Below are positions 19,690 to 26,827 of a stretch of DNA of 64,000 bases, in pieces; within the stretch, counting starts at the first letter, position 1, and each line of letters starts with the position of its first letter. The stretch covers positions 24,042 to 88,041 of the forward strand of contig BJHK01000016.1 of the NCBI GenBank assembly GCA_014192425.1. Reading direction: 5' to 3'. The notes below the pieces were generated by a model. It ran no database searches, was not told the DNA's origin, and was given only the letters and a program-made list of their open reading frames with translations. The translations under genes were made by a program, and so were the position numbers. The DNA is from Planctomycetia bacterium. GTDB lineage: Bacteria; Planctomycetota; Planctomycetia; Pirellulales; UBA1268.

Positions 19690-21075
19690 ATGAACCATGA
19701 CCTGATCGTGATTGGCGGTGGACCGGGGGGCTACGTGGCGGCGATCCGCGCCGCCCAGCGCGGGCTGCACGCCGCCGTCGTCGAGCGCGAGCCGCAGCTC
19801 GGCGGCACCTGCCTCCGGGTCGGCTGCATCCCTTCCAAGGCGCTGCTGGAATCGAGCCACAAGCTGGAGATCGCCCGGCACGAGCTGGCCGTGCACGGCA
19901 TCCGGGTCGGTGCGGTCGACCTCGACCTGGCGACGATGATGAAGCGGAAGACCGACGTCGTCGGCACGCTCGCCAAGGGCATCGATGCGCTGCTCGCCAA
20001 GAATAAAGTCGCCCGCTACCGGGGCACGGGGCGGCTCGCCGGCCCGAACGCAGTGCAGGTCAGCGTGGCCGACGGCACGACGACCCGCCTCGAGGCGCCG
20101 CGGATCGTGCTCGCCGTCGGCAGCCGGAGCGTGGTCCTGCCCGGGGTGGAGGTGGACGGCGACCGCGTCGGCACGAGCACGGAAGCGCTGGCGTATGCGC
20201 AGGTTCCCGGGCACCTCGTGGTGATCGGCGGCGGCTACATCGGCCTGGAACTGGGGAGCGTCTGGCGCCGGCTCGGATCGAAGGTCACGGTCCTCGAATA
20301 CGCTGACCGGATCCTGACCGGCATCGACGCCGACATCGCGTCGGAGGCGCTGGCGCTGTTTCGCAAGCAGGGGCTCGACATCCGGCTCGGCACCAAGGTG
20401 ACGTCGGCCAGGGCGGCAGGGAACGGCTGCGTGGTGGAATGCGCCGGCATGGAGCCGATCCGCTGCGACCGGGTGCTCGCGGCCACCGGCCGCCGGCCGG
20501 CCACCGACGACCTCGGGCTGGAAACGGTGGGCCTGGCGCCGGACGCCCGGGGCTTCATCCCGGTCGACGGTCAGTTCAGGACGCAGGCGGCCGGCGTCTG
20601 GGCGATCGGCGACTGCATCCCCGGCCCGATGCTCGCCCACCGGGCGGAGGAGGACGGCGTCGCCTGCGTCGACGGGATGACTGGGGGCTGGTGCCACGTC
20701 GATTACGACCTCGTGCCGGCCGTGGTGTTCACGCACCCGGAGATTGCCACCGTCGGAAAGACCGAGGAGCAGCTCATGGCGGCCGGAGTGGCCTACACCA
20801 AGGGCGTGTTCCCCTTCCGGGCCAACGGCCGGGCGCGGACGATCAACGACACCACCGGCAAGGTGAAGATCCTCGCCGATGCCGCCAGCGACCGGATCCT
20901 CGGCATTCACATCATTGGACCCGCAGCCGGTGACCTGATCGGCGAGGCGGCGGCGGCGATGAATTTCGGGGCCAGCGCCGAGGACATCGCCCGGGTCTGC
21001 CATGCCCATCCGACGCTGCCGGAGGCCCTCAAGGAGGCGGCCCTCGCCGTCGCCGGCCGGGCGATCCACGCCTGA
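19690..21075 (+). CDS. lpd: Dihydrolipoyl dehydrogenase (E3), second copy
   Basis: This is a second E3 flavoprotein of 461 residues, with the same reaction as the gene at 9568 and presumably serving the 2-oxoglutarate dehydrogenase next to it. It has the FAD fold (LIVIGGGPGGYVAAIRAAQR), the redox pair Cys41 and Cys46 in GGTCLRVGCIPSKALL, the NAD fold (VVIGGGYIGLELGSVWRRLG) and the C-terminal HAHPTLPE motif. The region after the disulfide (SSHKLEIARHELAVHGI) resembles the Lpd type usually linked to OGDH in other bacteria. The ATG at 19690 starts MNHDLIVIGGG; GGGG about 9 bases upstream is a weak ribosome site. It is the last gene of the cluster. Confidence 0.96.
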   Translation: MNHDLIVIGGGPGGYVAAIRAAQRGLHAAVVEREPQLGGTCLRVGCIPSKALLESSHKLEIARHELAVHGIRVGAVDLDLATMMKRKTDVVGTLAKGIDALLAKNKVARYRGTGRLAGPNAVQVSVADGTTTRLEAPRIVLAVGSRSVVLPGVEVDGDRVGTSTEALAYAQVPGHLVVIGGGYIGLELGSVWRRLGSKVTVLEYADRILTGIDADIASEALALFRKQGLDIRLGTKVTSARAAGNGCVVECAGMEPIRCDRVLAATGRRPATDDLGLETVGLAPDARGFIPVDGQFRTQAAGVWAIGDCIPGPMLAHRAEEDGVACVDGMTGGWCHVDYDLVPAVVFTHPEIATVGKTEEQLMAAGVAYTKGVFPFRANGRARTINDTTGKVKILADAASDRILGIHIIGPAAGDLIGEAAAAMNFGASAEDIARVCHAHPTLPEALKEAALAVAGRAIHA

Positions 21076-21083
21076 GCTGCTAC

Positions 21084-21105
21084 GGCCCCGGCATGACCGG
21101 GGGCC
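21084..21105 (+). terminator. Possible terminator after the 2-oxoacid dehydrogenase cluster
   Basis: Nine bases after the lpd stop codon, GGCCCCGG (21084-21091) pairs with CCGGGGGCC (21097-21105), with one bulged G and a 5-base loop. The following bases (CGTTCT) give only a weak T tract. It sits in the 89-base gap before a convergent gene. Confidence 0.4.
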
Positions 21106-21164
21106 CGTTCTGGGCTGCCCGGACGTGGTGGGCGGCGGCCGCGATGGCGTCCGGCAGGATGCGA

Positions 21165-21707
21165 CTACGGCGCGAGGTCGGCGGGTTGGTCGGCCCGTGA
21201 TGGCGGACTCGGTTGCTCGGCGGGGGCGCGGAAGGTCCGCGGGCTCGGGGCGGTCTTCAGCCATTCCTCCGGTCGCTGCCAGCGGCCCGCGGCGAACAGC
21301 CGCACCTCCTTCGTGGCTCGGTCGATGATGCAGGGCGTGGAGGTCGTTGCGACGCCGATGATCGTCACGTGGACCGTGGCCAGCAGCAGGTTGCCCGGCA
21401 GGCCCACCTCCGCGGCGGCGACGTCCACTGCGGCCGTGATCGACGGCACCGGGCGGTCGATGACCCGCGCCCGCGAGTAGGGGGAGACCGCCGCCTGCCC
21501 GTATTCCTGCCAGGGGCGCACGTAGTCGGAGGCGAGCGCCTGGAGGGTTGCGCGCACGTCGTCGGGGACGGCGTCCAGTTCAGTGATCGCCTGCGGTGCT
21601 GCATCCCGCGTTGCTTCTCCCTCCGCAGCAGCACGGTGGAAGATGGCGAAAAGCCCGCTGAATGCCAGCGCACTGCCGACGGCAGGTATGACGAGGGCAC
21701 GATTCAT
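21165..21707 (-). CDS. Small exported protein of unknown function
   Basis: I do not recognise this 180-residue protein. It starts with a hydrophobic segment (LVIPAVGSALAFSGLFAIF), a signal peptide or anchor, followed by a globular-looking part (DVRATLQALASDYVRPWQEY, GLPGNLLLATVHVTIIGVAT) and a Pro/Ala-rich tail. It has a single Cys and no known motif. The ATG at 21707 follows AGGAG with 6 bases between. It overlaps the end of the DUF2306 gene by 4 bases (ATGA), so the two are translationally coupled and probably work together at the membrane. Confidence 0.7.
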   Translation of the reverse strand: MNRALVIPAVGSALAFSGLFAIFHRAAAEGEATRDAAPQAITELDAVPDDVRATLQALASDYVRPWQEYGQAAVSPYSRARVIDRPVPSITAAVDVAAAEVGLPGNLLLATVHVTIIGVATTSTPCIIDRATKEVRLFAAGRWQRPEEWLKTAPSPRTFRAPAEQPSPPSRADQPADLAP

Positions 21708-22372
21708 GACGGTTCTCCTGGAAGTACCGGACAGGGGATGAACGACGGGTGACGGACGTGCGCTGCGCAGGTCTCCCCGAGCACGACGCTGACGGCGACG
21801 CTCGTCCATAGCGAGACGAGATAGACGACGTCATCCGGCAGTGAGCCGAGGGAGAGGGCGATCTGTATCAGGCGAAAAGCGGGGGCCGACAGGGCGAACG
21901 CGAAGGAACGGGCCATGGCGGCGATGTGTGTCGGCAGGTCGGTGCGGCGGATGGCCCGATAGCCCGACCAGGTCGCGTGCCACCAGAGCACACTTGCCAG
22001 GCCGAAGCCCAGCGTGCCGAGCAGGCCGCCGGTGGCCGTCAGGGCCAGGAGAAAGCCCGTCGGTGCGGCCAGCCAGAGGACGGCGTTGACGTAGGCGTAG
22101 CCGAACAGTCGATGCCACGCCGGGTGCCGCCTCGTCCAGGCTGGAACCATCAGGGGAATCCCGATGAGAAGGCTGAGCGATGCAGCGACGACGTGGCAGT
22201 AGAACGTCGCCAGCCACCACGGCTGATCGGCCCAGTGGCCTTTGTCCAGAAGGAATCGCGGCGTCGCGTCGGAGGTGAAATACAGCATGCTGCTGAGCGG
22301 GATGCCGGCGGCACCCATGATCGTGACGACCGTGCAGATGCGTTCGCCACGCCAGGGTGAAAAGAGCAGCAC
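21704..22372 (-). CDS. DUF2306-type multi-pass membrane protein
   Basis: The 222-residue product has about six or seven hydrophobic segments, for example VVTIMGAAGIPLSSMLYF and FYCHVVAASLSLLIGIPLMV, and later VLWLAAPTGFLLALTATGGL. HVVAASLSLLIG, the RHPAWHRLFGYAYV loop and the helix after WWHATWSGYRAI fit the DUF2306 family of predicted membrane proteins, whose function is unknown. I chose the GTG at 22372 because GGGAG lies 7 bases upstream and no ATG exists before the first helix. It precedes and overlaps the small exported gene (ATGA) and follows the beta-barrel gene by 101 bases, so the three may form one minus-strand unit. Confidence 0.75.
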   Translation of the reverse strand: MLLFSPWRGERICTVVTIMGAAGIPLSSMLYFTSDATPRFLLDKGHWADQPWWLATFYCHVVAASLSLLIGIPLMVPAWTRRHPAWHRLFGYAYVNAVLWLAAPTGFLLALTATGGLLGTLGFGLASVLWWHATWSGYRAIRRTDLPTHIAAMARSFAFALSAPAFRLIQIALSLGSLPDDVVYLVSLWTSVAVSVVLGETCAAHVRHPSFIPCPVLPGEPS

Positions 22373-22473
22373 GAGATGTCTCCCGCGGAGATCGTACGGG
22401 CACGACCGGCGTTGCCGGGTCACGGTCGTGTAACGACCACTTCTCCCGGTCGGCGGGTCGGCGCCGGCTGCGG

Positions 22474-23286
22474 TCACCAGCGCCAGCCGAGGCCGGCGTC
22501 GGAGAAGAAGGGTGCCGCATCGCCCCCCAGGCCCCAGCCGACGCGCAGGCCGATTTCCATGTTTCGGCCAACAAGATAGTGCGTGCCGGGGCTGAAGAAG
22601 GGCTGGCTGCGCGGCGGGGTCAGCCCGGCCGAGTACGACCCGAACCACTCGGCGTGGACCTCCCATCGTTCCGTGACCGGAATGCGGAGCACGGCCGAGG
22701 GCGTCCAGCGGCTGAACCAGCCGGCGTGCCCCTCGGCGTAGGCATACCGCAGGGCGGTGTCCAGCCGCCAGCCGCCGGGAAGTTCCCAGCCGGCGACGCC
22801 CGTGGCGACCGGCACCGTGCCGAACGAGTCGCCGAAGGCGGGCGTCGAGCCCTCCATGATGAACGCCGACTCCGGCAGCCAGCCCGCCTGTCGCGAGGCC
22901 TGCAGCTTGAAGCCGTAGAGGATGCTCGTCTCGTACAACCGGCTGCCGTCGAGGGTTCCCTCTCCGACCTCGACGCTCGTCACGATCGTCCCCTGGGAGC
23001 CGATGCCATAGTTGACGCCGAACCGCCACTCCAGCCACTCCGTGCCCCCGACCCGCAGCAGCCACTCCGGATAGTTGTTCGTCGGCAGCCCGGCCGGGTT
23101 GTCGATGAAGACGTACGACGCCTCGTGCAGCAGGCTGCCGGGCTCGACGACGTGCGTCGAGGGCGTGAAGGCGTCCCGGTCGGTGCCGAGATCGGCGGCG
23201 GCCGCCTGCCCGGCCGCGAACGCCGCGAGCAGCACGCAGAAGGGGCGGGGGCCGGGGCGGCGGCTTTGACTTCGAGACGGTTCCAC
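22474..23286 (-). CDS. Predicted outer-membrane beta-barrel protein (MetA-pathway/transporter-like)
   Basis: The 270-residue product has a signal peptide (FCVLLAAFAAGQAAA) and then alternating amphipathic beta strands, such as LLRVGGTEWLEWRFGVNYG, LYETSILYGFKLQAS and TALRYAYAEGHAGWFSRW. It ends in an aromatic residue (LGWRW), as outer-membrane barrels do for recognition by the BAM machinery. The opening DRDAFTPSTHVVEPGSLLHE and the general layout fit the small barrel family often annotated as putative MetA-pathway of phenol degradation, or transporter. The substrate is unknown. The GTG at 23286 has GGAG 7 bases upstream; another GTG at 23304 is less likely. It would be transcribed from the long regulatory gap to its right. 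Confidence 0.72.
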   Translation of the reverse strand: MEPSRSQSRRPGPRPFCVLLAAFAAGQAAAADLGTDRDAFTPSTHVVEPGSLLHEASYVFIDNPAGLPTNNYPEWLLRVGGTEWLEWRFGVNYGIGSQGTIVTSVEVGEGTLDGSRLYETSILYGFKLQASRQAGWLPESAFIMEGSTPAFGDSFGTVPVATGVAGWELPGGWRLDTALRYAYAEGHAGWFSRWTPSAVLRIPVTERWEVHAEWFGSYSAGLTPPRSQPFFSPGTHYLVGRNMEIGLRVGWGLGGDAAPFFSDAGLGWRW

Positions 23287-23471
23287 GTCGATGCTCCGCG
23301 GCACTTCTGCCTTGGCCTTTGTCGGACCGGAGGGCCGCCGAGGAGCGTGTTTCCAGCTGGGAACGCACGGCCCTCCCAGGTTGCCGCGGCCCCCGGCGGG
23401 GGAAGGCCGGGGGCGAAGATGGTGTCGTCGGGAACGGGTCGGGGTGCGGGGAGGCGACGGCCGAGGGGGCA

Positions 23472-23506
23472 TCACTCGGACGGTGAGCGGCTCACCGCGA
23501 CGGTGA
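23472..23506. promoter_or_regulatory. Tandem 15-bp dyads, candidate operator pair
   Basis: TCACTCGGACGGTGA (23472-23486) and TCACCGCGACGGTGA (23492-23506) share a TCAC-N7-GTGA dyad. They begin exactly 20 bases apart, about two helical turns, so two protein dimers could sit on one face of the DNA. They lie 186 bases upstream of the barrel start and about 185 bases upstream of the sigma-54 match, a distance suited to an enhancer. Confidence 0.5.
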
Positions 23507-23690
23507 ATCCGGCGAAAACATCGGAAAAAAGGGCCTGGTTGCGGGCTGGGAATGCCCGCGGGGCGTCGGTCGCCCCACCACTTCGGTGAATCGTGATCGG
23601 GTCGCCGGGAGGGTGACCTGAGCGGCATCGGCCCGCAAAGAAGCCCCGTTTTCCCGCTGTATTCAGCGATCTTTCGTGCCTGCCGCGAGT

Positions 23691-23707
23691 TTGGCACGCG
23701 GCGTGCT
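23691..23707 (+). promoter_or_regulatory. Sigma-54-type (-24/-12) promoter
   Basis: The sequence TTGGCACGCGGCGTGCT has the invariant GG (23693-23694) and GC (23705-23706) exactly 10 bases apart, and TGGCACG is a perfect -24 element. The -12 element is GTGCT against the consensus TTGCW. The predicted start near 23718 leaves a leader of about 130 bases before the receiver-like gene. A sigma-54 activator gene lies at the left edge of the window, but many genes may supply the activator. Confidence 0.6.
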
Positions 23708-23765
23708 TTTCCTTCCTGTGTCGCCGGCGATGACGCGAAGCCCAAACGGCTCGCCAGTCGCCGGT

Positions 23766-23793
23766 GACGCGACCTCCGACCGGCGGTCGCGTC
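23766..23793 (+). other. Leader hairpin before the receiver-like gene
   Basis: GACGCGACC (23766-23774) pairs perfectly with GGTCGCGTC (23785-23793) around a 10-base loop. No T tract follows, so it is not a simple terminator. It would lie in the 5' untranslated RNA made from the sigma-54 promoter, 54 bases before the start codon. Confidence 0.5.
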
Positions 23794-23847
23794 TTCGCAG
23801 ATCGGCATCCCACGAGTCGCGGTTCGCCGCACAAGCAGAGGTGACAC

Positions 23848-24348
23848 ATGATGGTCGTTGCAGTGGGTATCACGTCGGATGAGGTGCGGGCCCTGTCAGG
23901 TCAGATGTCGCCCCGCACGGCACGTGCGCCCGGTGTGCTGAAGTGCCTGGTTGTTTCCGGTGACGGCGGCCTGCGGAAGCGGCTTGACGCCGTCTCGGAT
24001 CTCAGCGGCTGGAGCGCGTGCGAGGCACCGGCCGATGCCGCCGAGCTCTCGGCTGCGGTCGACAGCGACTATCAGCTGGTGGTCGTCGACGTGGCCAATC
24101 CGCTCGGTGAGCGGGTCAGCGACTCGATCGAGGCTGCCGAGGAATTCGCCTCCCGTCCGGGCACGCTGCTCGTGGTCTGCGGGGCCGAGGAGAGCGTCGA
24201 CGAGGAGATCTGGGCCCGGCAACTCGGTGCATGGGTCTACCTGCCCGGTGCGACGGGCGGCGACGCCCTGGTCTCCCTGTTCGCCGAGGCCCGACGGGTC
24301 GCGGAACGGCGCGGGGTCAATCGCATGGGATCGATGGTCGGAGTCTGA
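23848..24348 (+). CDS. Degenerate response-regulator receiver-like protein
   Basis: This 166-residue protein has a stand-alone flavodoxin-like fold that resembles a response-regulator receiver domain. The strands VLKCLVVSGD, YQLVVVDVANP (Asp81 at the place of the phospho-acceptor), GTLLVVCGA and GAWVYLPGA follow the receiver pattern. The acidic pair after strand 1 is reduced to SGD, the Thr/Ser after strand 4 is Cys, and the Lys after strand 5 is missing, so normal phosphotransfer is doubtful. There is no output domain, and the first 27 residues are an unrelated extension. GAGGTG 5 bases before the ATG at 23848 supports the start. It has its own sigma-54-type promoter and lies 120 bases before the PEP-CTERM gene, so it may be an adaptor or decoy acting on that export or regulation system. 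This is inference. Confidence 0.65.
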   Translation: MMVVAVGITSDEVRALSGQMSPRTARAPGVLKCLVVSGDGGLRKRLDAVSDLSGWSACEAPADAAELSAAVDSDYQLVVVDVANPLGERVSDSIEAAEEFASRPGTLLVVCGAEESVDEEIWARQLGAWVYLPGATGGDALVSLFAEARRVAERRGVNRMGSMVGV

Positions 24349-24372
24349 GTTCGTGGTTTGAAGCGGCTGGTT

Positions 24373-24388
24373 CCGGTCGTGTGACCGG
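24373..24388 (+). other. Small hairpin upstream of the PEP-CTERM gene
   Basis: CCGGTC-GTGT-GACCGG is a perfect 6-bp stem with a 4-base loop, 25 bases after the receiver-like stop codon. A TTTTTT run lies 47 bases further on, too far for a standard terminator. It could be a partial terminator or an operator. Confidence 0.35.
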
Positions 24389-24468
24389 CAGTCGAAGTCG
24401 ATGGTCGAACGGTTCTGGTAGTCGGTTTTTTCAACGTCCTGCGGGACATTTCACAAAGGAGCAGTCTC

Positions 24469-25689
24469 ATGAACGCAGTCGTAGGTTTTTATCGTGACGA
24501 GATGGACATCGAAGTTGATTCTGCAGTCAATCAGCGCCGGGACCGGATGACGCTCGCGCACCGCAGCCGCCGTCCCGAGCACCGCCGGAATTCCGCTCCG
24601 GCCAGCGTGAACGGCATCCACCGCCGGCGCAACAAGCGCTGGACGTGGGGATCGGGCCGGGGTTCCAAGATGATGAACCTGCGTGCCATGGCTTCCGGCC
24701 TGGCCTTGGCCCTCGCCTCGATTTCCGGAGCGGCCCTCGGCAACGGCGTGACGATCGACTACGCGACGGTTGGAAACCCGGGCAACGTGGCCCTCACCTC
24801 TGGCACGTTCGGATCGCGGGGATCGGTTGCCAACGCGTTCAACATCGCGAAGTACGAGACGTCGAATGCCGATTACGTGAAGTTCCTCAACACCGTCGAT
24901 CCCTCCGGCACCAATCCGAACTTGATCTACAATTCATCGATGACCTCCGACACGATCAACGGTGGCATCCTCAATACCGGGACGGTCAACGGGTCGCGGT
25001 ACTCGGTGCGGTCCGGGTTCGACCTGAAGCCGGTGACGTATGTCTCCTGGTTCTCCGCAGCTCGGTTCGCTAACTGGCTCAACAACGGTCAGACGTCGGG
25101 CACAGCGGGGACCGAGACGGGAGCCTACACGCTGAACGGGGTCACCTCCGGAACTCCGGTGGCCCGCAACTCCGGTGCCCAGGTCTACCTGCCGAACCTC
25201 GATGAGTTCACCAAGGCTGCCTACTTCGATCCGACGCTGAGCTCCGGTGCGGGCGGCTACTACAGCTACGCCACCAAGTCCAATTCGGCTCCCACGGCTG
25301 CCACCTCCGGAGTCGGCACGAACCTGGCCAACTACGGTGGTTCCAACGGCCCGGCCCTGACCACCGGCGTCGTGGACGGAACTGCCCTGCCGAACGCTGC
25401 CTCCTACTACGGCCTCTTCAACGCCTACGGAAACGTGATCGAGTACACCGACACGATCGTCGGGGCAGGGGTTGCCAACGGTGGTGCCAGCTGGAGGCTC
25501 AACACCGCGAACGCTGCCAACTGGAATTCGTCCGCCGTTCGGACGATCAATCTGGTGCCCTCCGACTCCTTTGGATTCCGCGTCGCCGCGGTGCCCGAGC
25601 CGGGTGCGATCGTCCTCGCCCTCGCCGGCCTCGGCGGAGCCTTCGGTGGCGAGTATGTCCGCCGCCGCCGCAAGGCAAAGGCCTGCTGA
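24469..25689 (+). CDS. PEP-CTERM-sorted exported protein with FGE-sulfatase (SUMF1-like) fold
   Basis: The 406-residue product has three parts. First comes a long basic extension (about residues 1-66, including HRRRNKRWTWGSGRGSK) before the hydrophobic signal core (MASGLALALASISGAALG). The central domain follows the formylglycine-generating-enzyme pattern: FNIAKYETSNADYVKFLN, PVTYVSWFSAARFANWLNN, VYLPNLDEFTKAAYF, NAYGNVIEYTD and FGFRVA. Last is a PEP-CTERM signal, VPEPGAIVLALAGLGG followed by RRRRK. Exosortases cut such signals so that the protein reaches the envelope or extracellular matrix. The copper-binding Cys residues of true FGE are absent, so this is probably a structural or binding domain. 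AAAGGAG at 24455-24461, 7 bases before the ATG, is the strongest ribosome site in the region and supports the long N terminus. No exosortase gene is in the window. Confidence 0.88.
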   Translation: MNAVVGFYRDEMDIEVDSAVNQRRDRMTLAHRSRRPEHRRNSAPASVNGIHRRRNKRWTWGSGRGSKMMNLRAMASGLALALASISGAALGNGVTIDYATVGNPGNVALTSGTFGSRGSVANAFNIAKYETSNADYVKFLNTVDPSGTNPNLIYNSSMTSDTINGGILNTGTVNGSRYSVRSGFDLKPVTYVSWFSAARFANWLNNGQTSGTAGTETGAYTLNGVTSGTPVARNSGAQVYLPNLDEFTKAAYFDPTLSSGAGGYYSYATKSNSAPTAATSGVGTNLANYGGSNGPALTTGVVDGTALPNAASYYGLFNAYGNVIEYTDTIVGAGVANGGASWRLNTANAANWNSSAVRTINLVPSDSFGFRVAAVPEPGAIVLALAGLGGAFGGEYVRRRRKAKAC

Positions 25690-25717
25690 GCCACGGGTTA
25701 CACGCTCACGCCAGGAA

Positions 25718-25759
25718 ACGCCGTCCAGCGGGAAACCGCTGGACGGCGTCCTGCTTTTT
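25718..25759 (+). terminator. Strong rho-independent terminator of the PEP-CTERM gene
   Basis: A perfect 14-bp stem, ACGCCGTCCAGCGG (25718-25731) with its complement at 25736-25749, is capped by a GAAA tetraloop and followed by CCTGCTTTTT. This is the best intrinsic terminator in the window. It separates the PEP-CTERM gene from the next plus-strand gene. Confidence 0.9.
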
Positions 25760-25783
25760 CTGGACAGCACCTGGGGCGGCGTC

Positions 25784-26767
25784 ATGAGAATCCTGCTGGC
25801 GAACGAGACCGGCGCCGTGCCGCACCTCGGCTGCCGCGCGGTTGCCGACGCCCATGCCCGGCTGCTCGGCCGGGCCGGGCACCGGGTGGTGGACCGGCTG
25901 TTCCTCAATGCGTTGCGCGGCCACGAGGAGGGAAGCGACAAGGACGTCGTGGCCGCGATCGAGCGGGACGGTCCCCTGATGGCCCGCCTGGCCGACGTGG
26001 ACGCCGTGGTCGTCAATGGCGAGGGCACGATCCACCACGGGGCGGGCCGCAGCTGGCTGGGGCTGCTCCAGGTGGCCCAGGGGCTGGGAAAGATCACGCT
26101 CCTCGTCAACGCCGTCCTCGAGGAGACGAACGGCTTCGAATCGATGTGGCCGCGGCTGACCGACTGCACCGTCCGCGAGCCACGGTCGTGGGATGCCGCC
26201 CGGCGGCTGGGGGCACGGCCGCGGGTGGTGGCCGATTCCTACCTCGCCGCGGGTTTCGCGTCGACTGGCACGCCGCTCGCTGGAGACATCGTCACCGACT
26301 GGCATGGACAGTGCGCGGCGAGCGGCGCGATTCTCGAATGGTACCTGCGGCACGAAGGGGGAACGTTCCTGCCCTTGCGGACGCCGCAGGCCGCGGACGA
26401 GTGGGCCGGCCTGCCGCACCGGCTCGGGGCCGCCCGCGTCGTGATCACCGGCCGCCACCACGGCGTCTATGCGGCAATCGTGGCCGGACGTCCGTTCGTG
26501 GCGTTGGCGTCGAACACCTACAAGATCGAGGCGACGCTGGAGGCCGTCGGGCTCGCGCGACTCGTCGTCGCGACGCCGCAGGAAGCGGTCGCGCAGCGGG
26601 ACTGGGCGCTGGAGAATCCCGGCGTGTTCCGGGCCCTCGCGGCCCGGCTGGCCGGTGGGCGGCCGTTGCCGACGTTCGCCGCACTCGGCAGCGGCGGCCC
26701 CGATCGGGAGGAGGAGGAGGTCGCCGCTCTCGCGGCGGACGTGGCCCGGCACATCGTCGCCGGCTGA
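25784..26767 (+). CDS. Polysaccharide pyruvyl transferase family protein
   Basis: Members of this family move a pyruvyl group from phosphoenolpyruvate onto sugars of surface polysaccharides. The 327-residue product has the two-domain GT-B-like layout. The N-terminal half has MRILLANETGAVPHLGCRAV and DAVVVNGEGTIHHGAG. The C-terminal half has the conserved VVITGRHHGVYAAIVAGRPF, then ALASNTYKIEATLEAVG. These match the family's G(E/D)G and GRxH...A...GxP blocks. The ATG at 25784 starts at the first strand. It lies just after a strong terminator, so it needs its own promoter, which I could not place. No glycosyltransferase or exopolysaccharide operon lies beside it, so the acceptor is unknown. Confidence 0.85.
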   Translation: MRILLANETGAVPHLGCRAVADAHARLLGRAGHRVVDRLFLNALRGHEEGSDKDVVAAIERDGPLMARLADVDAVVVNGEGTIHHGAGRSWLGLLQVAQGLGKITLLVNAVLEETNGFESMWPRLTDCTVREPRSWDAARRLGARPRVVADSYLAAGFASTGTPLAGDIVTDWHGQCAASGAILEWYLRHEGGTFLPLRTPQAADEWAGLPHRLGAARVVITGRHHGVYAAIVAGRPFVALASNTYKIEATLEAVGLARLVVATPQEAVAQRDWALENPGVFRALAARLAGGRPLPTFAALGSGGPDREEEEVAALAADVARHIVAG

Positions 26768-26827
26768 GATCGGATCGGTCCCCTGCGCGGCCCTCCTGCG
26801 GGGCTATCGGCCGGTCGGTCGGGTAGC

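Larger units (their letters stand above)
23287..23847. other. 561-base intergenic regulatory region
   Basis: I see no gene here on either strand. The gap separates the divergent barrel and receiver-like genes. It holds two tandem 15-bp dyads (23472-23506), a 14-bp palindrome CGCTG-tatt-CAGCG (23655-23668), a sigma-54-type promoter (23691-23707) and a strong leader hairpin (23766-23793). Extra GGTGA half-sites occur near 23583 and 23611. The stretch 23300-23460 looks unstructured. Confidence 0.6.

Noticed and set aside
24670..24675. Alternative start of the PEP-CTERM protein at the internal Met-Met.
   Set aside because: The upstream ATG has a near-perfect ribosome site at the best spacing, whereas the internal site has none.
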